From JADFGZ01 sp965222345 (GTDB taxonomy: Bacteria > Acidobacteriota > Terriglobia > 2-12-FULL-54-10): a DNA stretch of 64,000 bases. Positions 44,405 through 51,502 of the stretch are shown here, piece after piece; position 1 is the first letter of the stretch; every line of letters begins with the position of its first letter. The DNA lies in the NCBI GenBank assembly GCA_965222345.1, contig CBDCTS010000007.1:496001-560000 (forward strand), in the 5' to 3' direction. The position numbers and the translations under genes were made by a program. A model generated the notes under the pieces. That model did no database searches, had not been told where the DNA came from, and saw only the letters and a program-made list of their open reading frames with translations.

Positions 44405-45873
44405 CCCGCATTTCCAGTTTGAAATCGTAGAAGCAACCATCGACTAACCTCCAACATCAATATTGATGCTGGTTCCAGCGTCAATATTGCCTTCTGGAGG
44501 TGTAAACCTAATGGGTGAGAGCCAAAAACAGGGATTTCAGCTGTCGTTCAACCGGTTTCTGCGGGTCGCTTTTCAGGGATCGCGGGTGACTTCCAACGGT
44601 GGACTGATTCTGGTGCGCGAGTTGGACGAGCGATTGGGATTCGGAGACCTCATCGAACAACACCTGACGGACTCTAGAGCAAACAATGCGCGGTTTTCTT
44701 TTGCAGACCTTCTACGGCAGTCCGTGTACAGTCGCCTGGCTGGGTACGAGGACGTGAACGATGCCGAGCAACTCTCACGAGATCCGACCTTCCGGCTAAT
44801 CGGTTCCGAGAAGATCTGGGATCGAGGGGCAGCACTGCCGTCCCGGTTGCAAACCTTCGAGACGGAACTTCTGGCTGAGGAGGAAAACTTCGCGGGGCTG
44901 GCACGGGTGAACCGAGAGCTGATCGGCAGGGCAGAAGCAATCGATTCGCCGCACCGAACAGTGCTGGACATGGACTCGACCGAGATTCCGGTCTACGGCG
45001 AACAGGAGAATAGCGCCTACAACGGGCATTTCGAGTCGAGCTGCTATCACCCGTTGTTGCTGTTCAATCGCGAGGGTGACTGTTTGGCGGCCAAGCTGCG
45101 ACCCGGTAACGTCCACAGCGCCGATGACTGGGAAGAACTTCTCCTGCCGGAGATCGAGCGGCAGCAGAAGCTGGGCAAGGAAGTAGTGTTTCGTGCCGAC
45201 GCGGCCTTTGCCAAACCGGAGATCTACGAGGCTCTGGAGGAGCGGGAGGTAAAGTACGCCATCCGCATCCCGGCCAACGATAGCCTACAGCGGGACATTG
45301 AGGAGTTGCTGACTCGGCCGGTGGGAAGACCCAGTGTGAAGCCGTTGGTGGAGTACAAGGGCTTTCTCTATCAAGCAGCGAGTTGGGGTAAGGCGAGACG
45401 GGTCGTTGCCAAGGTGGAACATCACCAGGGAGAGCTGTTCCCGCGAGTGGGATTCATCGTGACGAACTTGACTCTGCCAAGTCGGGCGGAGGTGCGGTTT
45501 TACAACAAGCGCGGTACGGCCGAGCAGTGGATCAAGGAAGGCAAACAGGCGGTGAAGATGACGCGGCTCAGTTGTCACCGGTTCCGGTCGAACGAGGTCC
45601 GGCTGTGGCTCACCATCATTGCCTATAATCTCGGCAACCTATGGCGGCGACTGGTTCTGCCACAGAGAATCGGAAACTGGTCCTTGACGAGCTTGCAGCA
45701 GCGGTTGGTGAAAACCGGAGGACGCCTAATTAAGCATGCCCGCTACTATTGGCTATTGCTGGCAGAGAGCCATCTGACTCGGCGGCTGTTTGCCAGCATG
45801 CTGGGGCGGATAAATGGGCTGTCGCTTCCGTCGGGATAGCCTAGCCTGCGGCACCCCATAAAATGATTCCGAT
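44405..45873 (+). mobile_element. IS1380-like element, copy 1 (diverged, right end truncated)
   Basis: It shares the left end and coding region with copies 2 and 4, but its similarity stops at 45873, about 195 bp short of the right end seen in those copies. The transposase is roughly 92-93% identical to theirs by my count, so it is an older or independently acquired copy. Confidence 0.8.
44511..45839 (+). CDS. IS1380-like transposase, copy 1
   Basis: It has 442 residues from ATG 44511 (GGAGG nine bases upstream). A longer frame from 44463 adds 16 residues lying in the IS leader. DDE catalytic residues are recognisable: VLDMDSTEIPVYGEQE (Asp), VFRADAAFAKPEIYEAL (Asp) and AEQWIKEGKQAVKMTRLSCH (Glu with the downstream helix). 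The N-terminus (QLSFNRFLRVAFQGSRVTSNGGLILVRELDERLG) matches IS1380-type proteins. It differs from copies 2 and 4 at about 33 positions, and its length is intact. Confidence 0.88.
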   Translation: MGESQKQGFQLSFNRFLRVAFQGSRVTSNGGLILVRELDERLGFGDLIEQHLTDSRANNARFSFADLLRQSVYSRLAGYEDVNDAEQLSRDPTFRLIGSEKIWDRGAALPSRLQTFETELLAEEENFAGLARVNRELIGRAEAIDSPHRTVLDMDSTEIPVYGEQENSAYNGHFESSCYHPLLLFNREGDCLAAKLRPGNVHSADDWEELLLPEIERQQKLGKEVVFRADAAFAKPEIYEALEEREVKYAIRIPANDSLQRDIEELLTRPVGRPSVKPLVEYKGFLYQAASWGKARRVVAKVEHHQGELFPRVGFIVTNLTLPSRAEVRFYNKRGTAEQWIKEGKQAVKMTRLSCHRFRSNEVRLWLTIIAYNLGNLWRRLVLPQRIGNWSLTSLQQRLVKTGGRLIKHARYYWLLLAESHLTRRLFASMLGRINGLSLPSG

Positions 45874-45901
45874 TTTAAAGACTTCAGACAGGAGAAGGAA
45901 C

Positions 45902-47146
45902 ATGAGATCCTATCGAATTCTGTTTGGCCTGTCGCTTGTGATTGGAACAATGGTGGCCATCGGGTGCCAGCGAAGTGGTTCATCAGACCGCGCAGCTTCT
46001 GAAATGGGCACCGAAGATCTTCCGCAAGATGTCTTTCAGGATTCGCTCAACCGCCTTCCGTTGATCGAGAGGGAAGAACTGGACGAGGCCAATCGGAAAG
46101 CATACGACCAAGCCGTTGAATCGCCCGATGGAATCCGGGGAGTGGATGGAATACGGCTTCACGCCTCAGGGGCAGATGTCCGGTACGATTCTCCTCTTGG
46201 CCATCGCTTGACTGAGTTAGCAATCAATACAAATGCTGCAGAAACGGATCAGCCGTATGAGTGGACGCTCCATGCTGAGGAAGGGCTTCGGCAAGGTCTG
46301 GAAAAGGAAATCGTCGACGTCCTGAGATTCAAGGAGCCTCTTATAGGACAGGTCAAGGGACTAGGCGAAACGGAAGCTGCCATTATCCAACTAGGCCGCG
46401 AAGCGGTTACAAGACATAAAGTGACCCCGGAAACCTATGCGCGTGCCTTGAAAGCTTTGGGAAAGGCCAACCTAGTGGATATAGTTACATTAATGGCCCG
46501 ATACTCAGGGACCTCAGTGAGACTCACCGTAGTGAATCAACATTTGCCTCTGGACTGGAAGCACATCGTTCCTCTTCAGCTTCCTTACAGATGGGAAGAC
46601 GCGTCTCCTCCTGATATTCATCCGGAGTCTAGGAGCCGTCTGCCTTTGATCAAAGTCCCGCAGCCGCCATCCAATCCTGATCGTCCCAGGCTGGCCCCTT
46701 GGGGTACGGGTCCGAACCAAATATCCCTCCACAGCGGTGGTGCCAAGTTCCTTGAACTTATCGAAGCAGACCTTGGACGAAGGCTGATGGAACTAGCGAT
46801 CCTCATAACAGCCCGCGAATTGAACCAACAATACTTGTGGACGATGCACGAATTGGAAGCCGCCAAGCTAGGCCTGGAGCATTACATAATAGACGTTGTA
46901 AGGGACCGCAAGCCTCTGACAGGCTTGGGTGAAAAAGAAGCGGCGATTATTCAGTTGGGTCGCGAGGTTTTTGGGAAGCATTTAGTGACTCCGGAAACCT
47001 ACGCGAATGTGGTGAAACTTTTTGGCGAGAGGAATGTAGTTGACCTGGCGGGTCTGATGGCGGTTCAAGCAGGAGATGCTCTGATTCTGACGGTTTTCGA
47101 TCAGCATTTACCGCCCGGTCAGAAGCCGCTGCTGACGATGCCGTAG
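45902..47146 (+). CDS. Lipoprotein with two carboxymuconolactone-decarboxylase-like domains
   Basis: It has 414 residues from ATG 45902, with AGGAGAAGG upstream. The lipoprotein signal is ILFGLSLVIGTMVAIGC with the lipobox Cys at residue ~21. Two related domains follow (~45-215 and ~240-405), each starting RLPLI and holding the family helix pair: LTELAINTNAAETDQPYEW and LHAEEGLRQGLEKEIVDVL in the first, MELAILITARELNQQYLWTMHELEAAKLGLEHYIIDVV in the second, then a shared AAIIQLGRE, (V/L)TPETYA and TV.NQHLP pattern. The AhpD-type CxxC is absent, so peroxidase activity is unlikely. It is anchored in the envelope and its reaction is unknown. It starts 28 nt beyond IS copy 1. Confidence 0.75.
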   Translation: MRSYRILFGLSLVIGTMVAIGCQRSGSSDRAASEMGTEDLPQDVFQDSLNRLPLIEREELDEANRKAYDQAVESPDGIRGVDGIRLHASGADVRYDSPLGHRLTELAINTNAAETDQPYEWTLHAEEGLRQGLEKEIVDVLRFKEPLIGQVKGLGETEAAIIQLGREAVTRHKVTPETYARALKALGKANLVDIVTLMARYSGTSVRLTVVNQHLPLDWKHIVPLQLPYRWEDASPPDIHPESRSRLPLIKVPQPPSNPDRPRLAPWGTGPNQISLHSGGAKFLELIEADLGRRLMELAILITARELNQQYLWTMHELEAAKLGLEHYIIDVVRDRKPLTGLGEKEAAIIQLGREVFGKHLVTPETYANVVKLFGERNVVDLAGLMAVQAGDALILTVFDQHLPPGQKPLLTMP

Positions 47147-47239
47147 TGTGTTTGATTTCAGCAGAAATGGGAGCGATTTGAGACGGACCGTAGACTACAC
47201 GGTTTGAGGTTCGGTTCACCCCTTGGATCATTAAATTCT

Positions 47240-47530
47240 ATGCTGGGCGTTCTGGTACACGGAGATAATCATTTTATCGTCCGCGGGCCACTGCCGGATC
47301 GAGCAACGGCACTGGCACTAGTTCGACATTGGTCTGTCATTCAAATCGGAGCAACTACGCCGGCCGCTCTTGAGCAATGGCGCATCAGTACACGGGAGTT
47401 CCGAGAGAACCTTACATGGGCGGTGGTTGTGCCAGGAGATGGAGACGTAAGCCGTGCTGTGGCCCGGTTACTCGAGGAGTTGTCATTGCGAGGAATAGCG
47501 ATCCACAATTCTGGATTGGACAACTGGTAG
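47240..47530 (+). CDS. Small protein, unknown function
   Basis: It has 96 residues from ATG 47240; an upstream in-frame start at 47204 is possible. I recognise no family with certainty. It has an alternating strand/helix pattern: MLGVLVHGDNHFIVRGPLPD, then ALALVRHWSVIQIGATTP, EQWRISTREFRENLTWAVVVPG, and a C-terminal helix SRAVARLLEELSLRGIAI. It is soluble, without a signal. It looks like a complete compact domain rather than a fragment. It lies between the lipoprotein gene and IS copy 2, inside the composite insert. Confidence 0.6.
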   Translation: MLGVLVHGDNHFIVRGPLPDRATALALVRHWSVIQIGATTPAALEQWRISTREFRENLTWAVVVPGDGDVSRAVARLLEELSLRGIAIHNSGLDNW

Positions 47531-47611
47531 CTGCGGATAGCAGCTAACCCAATGCCAGCGAACCTTTCTTTGAGCGGGCAGAAACGTTCGAGGAGCTTCA
47601 TGACTTCTTGA

Positions 47612-49269
47612 CCCGCATTTCCCGTTTGAAATCGTAGAAGCAACCCTCGACTAACCTCCAACATCAATATTGATGCGGGTTCCAGCATCAACATTGCATT
47701 CCGGAGGTGTATACCTAATGGGTGAGAGCCAAAAACAGGCATTTCAACTGTCATTCAACCGGTTTTTGCGGGTTGCCTTTCAAGGATCGCGAGTGACATC
47801 CAACGGTGGGCTGATTCTGGTGCGAGAGCTGGACGAGCGATTGGGATTCGATGAACTCGTCGAACAGCACTTGACCGACTCTCGGGCAAACAATGCGCGG
47901 TTGTCTTTTGCGGACCTACTTCGACAGTCGGTCTACAGCCGTCTGGCTGGATACGAGGATGTGAACGATGCCGAGCGGCTATCTCAGGACCCGGCGTTGC
48001 GGCTGATCGGTTCGGAGAAGATTTGGGATCGAGGGGCGGCTCTGACTTCTCGGTTGCAGACCTTCGAGACGGAGATGCTGGCTGAGGAAGGGAACTTCGC
48101 AGGGCTGGCACGGGTGAACCGGGAACTGATCGGCAGAGCAGAAGCAATCCATTCGCACTACCGAACTGTGCTGGACATGGATTCGACCGAGATTCCGGTC
48201 TACGGGGAGCAGGAGAATAGCGCCTACAACGGGCACTTCGAGTCCACCTGCTATCACCCCCTGCTGTTATTCAATCGAGACGGCGACTGTCTGGCTGCCA
48301 AATTGCGACCGGGCAACGTCCACAGCGCCGAGGAATGGGAAGAACTTCTCCTGCCGGAGATCGAGCGGCAGCAGAAGCGGGGCAAGGAGGTGGTATTTCG
48401 TGCCGACGCGGCCTTTGCGAAGCCGGAGATTTACGAGGCGTTGGAGAAGCGGGGTGTGAAGTATGCCATCCGCATCCCTTCCAACGAGAACCTCCAGCGG
48501 GACATCGAGGAGTTGCTGAAACGTCCGGTAGGAAGGCCGGGCCAGAAGCCGTTGGTGGAGTACAAGGGGTTTCTGTACCAAGCCGAGAGTTGGAAGACGG
48601 CCCGACGGGTGGTAGCCAAGGTAGAACATCATCCGGGGGAGTTGTTCCCGCGAGTGGGGTTCATTGTGACGAACCTGACGCTTCCGAGTCGAGCGGTGGT
48701 GCGGTTCTATAATAAGCGAGGGACAGCAGAGCAGTGGATTAAGGAAGGCAAGCAGGCGGTGAAGATGACGCGGCTCAGTTGCCATCGGTTCCGGTCCAAC
48801 GAGGTACGGCTGTGGCTGACCATCATTGCCTATAATCTGGGAAATCTGTGGCGGCGACTGGTGCTGCCACAGAGAATCGGGAACTGGTCCTTGACGAGCT
48901 TGCAGCAGCGGTTGGTGAAAACCGGAGGACGCCTGATTAAGCATGCCCGCTACTATTGGCTATTGCTGGCAGAGAGCCATCTGACTCGGCGGCTGTTTGC
49001 CAGCATGCTGGGGCGGATAAATGGGCTGTCGCTTCCGTCGGGATAGCCTAGCCTGCGGCACCCAATAAAATGATTCCGATATCCCCCGGGAATGGAGGGG
49101 TGTCTGAAAAAGCTGGTTCTGGAAGCCGAGGCGATGGGTTTTTGGGGACTCGGAAAGAGCGGCTGGAAGCCGCTGGCAGTATCTCGGAGAAAATATTGGG
49201 CTGGAAGTGCTCAGTTGAAGGCCAACGGGTTTATACTCACGAGTCGGAGGGCCAAAAAACTAATTCCGG
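47612..49269 (+). mobile_element. IS1380-like element, copy 2 (complete, 1,658 bp)
   Basis: The boundaries come from comparison with the inverted copy at 54456-56113. The two are identical in length, and sequence identity ends exactly at CCCGC on the left and CCGG on the right in both. The ends are only loosely inverted (CCCGCATTT... versus CCGGAATTA...). No clear target duplication is present (TTGA versus TTAA). The ~220 bp after the transposase stop are non-coding. Its right end truncates the HEPN/AbiU2-like gene. Confidence 0.8.
47718..49046 (+). CDS. IS1380-like transposase, copy 2
   Basis: It has 442 residues from ATG 47718, with CCGGAGG upstream. It is identical in protein sequence to copy 4. 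The DDE set is the same as in copy 1 (VLDMDSTEIPVYGEQE, VFRADAAFAKPEIYEAL, AEQWIKEGKQAV). It appears intact, and with an identical partner nearby it is a candidate for recent activity. Confidence 0.9.
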   Translation: MGESQKQAFQLSFNRFLRVAFQGSRVTSNGGLILVRELDERLGFDELVEQHLTDSRANNARLSFADLLRQSVYSRLAGYEDVNDAERLSQDPALRLIGSEKIWDRGAALTSRLQTFETEMLAEEGNFAGLARVNRELIGRAEAIHSHYRTVLDMDSTEIPVYGEQENSAYNGHFESTCYHPLLLFNRDGDCLAAKLRPGNVHSAEEWEELLLPEIERQQKRGKEVVFRADAAFAKPEIYEALEKRGVKYAIRIPSNENLQRDIEELLKRPVGRPGQKPLVEYKGFLYQAESWKTARRVVAKVEHHPGELFPRVGFIVTNLTLPSRAVVRFYNKRGTAEQWIKEGKQAVKMTRLSCHRFRSNEVRLWLTIIAYNLGNLWRRLVLPQRIGNWSLTSLQQRLVKTGGRLIKHARYYWLLLAESHLTRRLFASMLGRINGLSLPSG

Positions 49270-49633
49270 TTAAATGTTGCTCGAGTTCTCCTGTCGCGAG
49301 TGATTTACAGTGGTGCCGATCACAGATAGCTTCGTCACTGTGGTCTGAAGAAAGGAGTTTGTCGCGAAACAGCGTTAACCAGTAGTGGAGTCCGAGGGAT
49401 TTTTCTTGTTGGTCGTAGACTCTGCAAAGCGAAATTCGAAGCGCTTCAAGATGAGCGTTAAGTGTCAGGCTCCAGAAGTTTGGTGCTCGGTTGAACTCAG
49501 GTCCGAACTCACGAACTTTCCCTCTCAGATTGCAATACAGGTCGTAGTGCATCTTGCCGGAACGTACTTGTTCAACAAGTTCGTTTCGATAGTTGATGAA
49601 AGTTTCAAGAGGTTGTGAGTTCTCGTGCTTCAT
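49270..49633 (-). pseudogene. HEPN/AbiU2-like gene truncated by IS copy 2
   Basis: About 121 native residues from ATG 49633: PLETFINYRNELVEQVRSGK, then NFWSLTLNAHLEALRISLCRVYDQQEKSLGLHYWLTLF, and to LEQHLT, where the IS begins. The IS then supplies 18 foreign residues before a stop. The central part resembles the HEPN domain of AbiU2-type abortive-infection proteins (helical, with a conserved 'H.E...L.R..D......L' stretch). The expected RNxxxxH nuclease motif near the C-terminus is missing, so it was probably lost with the truncation. The AbiU2 assignment is from pattern recall only. Confidence 0.5.
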
Positions 49634-49875
49634 TTTTCACCGGATCCATCCGGTCGATTCCAACTCCCCTGGACCTTCACCACAGGCTGCTAGGGGTGTT
49701 GCCACGTCTGGGAGGTTGGTGGTCATCGTTGCCCTGCTCAGTAGGTTCCTCGGCGCGGCGGAACAGGGATCCGCATTCACAGATTGATCTTCGCATCCGG
49801 CTTGCCCGCCGCCAGTGCACCACACGAACCAATTGTCAGCGCTTTATACCGCTTACCGACGCACGCGGTTGCGGT
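49634..49875. other. Spacer between truncated AbiU2-like gene and nrdR
   Basis: This 242-bp stretch has open frames on both strands, but none has recognisable content. I see no RNA gene or strong hairpin. Confidence 0.4.
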
Positions 49876-50337
49876 TCACGTGCGGTCCGGGCTCAGCAGA
49901 CCTTTCAGTTCATCCATGAACTCTTTGATGTCTTTGAAATCTAGGTACACGGAAGCGAAGCGGACATAGGCTACCTTGTCCAGTTCCCGGAGCCGGTCCA
50001 TCAGCAACTGGCCGATTTCGCTCGAATGGCGCTCGCGGTCCTGTGACTCGACGACAAAACCTTCGGCCTCGTTAACGATCTCCTCCATCTGGTTCATGCT
50101 CACAGGCCGCTTTTCGCAGGCCCGCAGCAGCCCGGACAGAATTTTCTGGCGGTCGAACTTCTCCCGGCGCTTGTCCTTTTTCACAACCATATGAGGAATT
50201 TCATCCACCCGCTCGTAGGTCGTAAAGCGCCGTTCGCAGGAGAGACACTCGCGGCGGCGGCGGATGGACTGGCCTTCCTTGGTCTCGCGGGAATCGACTA
50301 CCTTATCTTCTGGATGGCTGCAGAATGGACACTTCAT
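49876..50337 (-). CDS. nrdR: Transcriptional repressor NrdR
   Basis: An ATP/dATP-sensing repressor of ribonucleotide-reductase genes. It has 153 residues, the normal length. The N-terminal zinc ribbon is MKCPFCSHPEDKVVDSRETKEG...RRECLSCERRFTTYE (four Cys), followed by the ATP-cone (MVVKKDKRREKFDRQKILSGLLRACEKRPVS). ATG 50337. Normally a core chromosomal gene, it lies here inside the segment bounded by IS ends that interrupts tctC, with no nrd genes nearby. It was either carried along or is an extra copy. Confidence 0.95.
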   Translation of the reverse strand: MKCPFCSHPEDKVVDSRETKEGQSIRRRRECLSCERRFTTYERVDEIPHMVVKKDKRREKFDRQKILSGLLRACEKRPVSMNQMEEIVNEAEGFVVESQDRERHSSEIGQLLMDRLRELDKVAYVRFASVYLDFKDIKEFMDELKGLLSPDRT

Positions 50338-50440
50338 GAGAGTAGCTGTTGTTCCTTATCCTGAATACCCTCACCCCCCCCGGAGTTTGGTTTCAAGTCC
50401 TGCCGAGGATCATGAGGATCATAAGGATGATGGATGATAA

Positions 50441-50604
50441 CCCGCATTTCCCGTTTGAAATCGTAGAAGCAACCCTCGACTAACCTCCAACATCAATATT
50501 GATGCGGGTTCCAGCATCAACATTGCATTCCGGAGGTGTATACCTAATGGGTGAGAGCCAAAAACAGGCATTTCAACTGTCATTCAACCGGTTTTTGCGG
50601 GTTG
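50441..50604 (+). mobile_element. IS1380-like element, copy 3 (first ~160 bp only)
   Basis: It is identical to the left 160 bp of copies 2 and 4 (leader plus the first ~14 transposase codons, QAFQLSFNRFLRV), then passes directly into tctC. The break is at GCGGG|TTGA, where the complementary strand reads CCCGC, the same five bases as the element's true left end. So this internal site may have acted as a substitute end. Confidence 0.75.
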
Positions 50605-51256
50605 ACTCATAGAGAGGCCACAGACTATCCAGCGCCGCTATGCCTATTTGAGTTTGTCCTCCGGCGACCGCAAGAGCTGTTTCAGCGCCAGCGTTGAAAG
50701 GAACAAAGGTGATTTGAATCCCGGCCTTCTTCTCCATGAGCTTCGCCAGAATATAATTCGTTGTTCCGATCCCACCACCGGCTGTAATCAAAGGCTGAAT
50801 TTGGGAAGCCTTGCGGAGATCCTCAACGGTTTTTAGAGGAGATCCGGCGGGAACCGCTACTCCGTCATAGTTGCGTCCAGTAATGTTATAGACGTGAACG
50901 AACTTTAGGCTGTCGAATCTGGCTCCGGTAAGAATCTGACCCGCAGACATGGATGGTTGCAGACTAACCATGAGCGTATACCCGTCGGGAGGTTGCCGGA
51001 AGACGAAAGCGCGGCCAATGTTTCCTCCCGCCCCCGGCATGTTCTCGATCACGATGGGGACACCAAGGTGTTCTTGAAGATAGGGCTGGATCAACCGGGC
51101 AGTCATGTCCACAACCCCCCCAGGCCCATGGGGGACCACAATACGGATCGGTCCGTTGGGATAATTCTTTTGTGTGCTACATCCCGTCTGCAAGAGACCA
51201 AATAGCAGCAGAAAATAAACACTGAAAGTAAGCGTAATTCTGCTAATTTGCATCAT
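50602..51256 (-). pseudogene. tctC: tctC, N-terminal part
   Basis: About 218 codons of a Bug/TctC-family periplasmic binding protein from ATG 51256 (GGAG upstream). It has a lipoprotein-type signal (FSVYFLLLFGLLQTGC), then NGPIRIVVPHGPGGVVDMTARLIQPYLQEHLGVPIVIENMPGAGGNIG (the family's N-lobe fingerprint) and ITAGGGIGTTNYILAKLMEK, up to IAALDSLWPLYES, where the IS1380-like stub begins. The rest of the protein is at 44080-44403. This part keeps the lipobox Cys but cannot form the second lobe, so it should not bind substrate. Confidence 0.88.
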
Positions 51257-51502
51257 CGTTTGCTCCGGAGACCATCGGGGGATAAAAGGCTCTCGCGGTT
51301 TCTGGGTGGAATCAAAAGGGCGGTTTCTATAGAGTTCCCCCATCTAATTGTTACCATTGAGCAACCTTGAGCAAGATGATACGCGGCCTCCCATGACAGA
51401 TCAAGTTCAAAGCTGGAGACAGAGCCCCCGCTTCTCGCTTGCGGACCGGCAGTTGCGAGTTTCAGTGGATGCGCATCGGCAAAGGCCGGTTGTGATCCAC
51501 CG

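Larger units (their letters stand above)
44404..50601 (+). mobile_element. Composite-transposon-like insert splitting tctC (~6.2 kb)
   Basis: Both outer junctions lie inside tctC, with TTGA at 44400-44403 and again at 50602-50605, consistent with a 4-bp target duplication. The left edge is the normal left end of the IS1380-like element (CCCGC...). The right edge is an internal point of another copy of the same element, where the complement also reads CCCGC. Inside: IS copy 1, a lipoprotein gene, a small unknown gene, IS copy 2, a truncated HEPN/AbiU2-like gene, nrdR, and the stub of IS copy 3. The tctC halves match across it. An assembly join through repeats must be excluded. Confidence 0.65.

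Noticed and set aside
47612..49269. Target-site duplication of IS copies 2 and 4
   Set aside because: Flanks are TTGA/TTAA for copy 2 and ATAAG/CTAC for copy 4, not exact duplications. Boundaries rest on comparison of copies only.
49092..49385. 97-codon frame after IS copy 2 (and its twin at 54362-54655)
   Set aside because: The shared part lies in the non-coding right end of the IS, and the two frames diverge at the IS boundary into unrelated flanks. No domain content.
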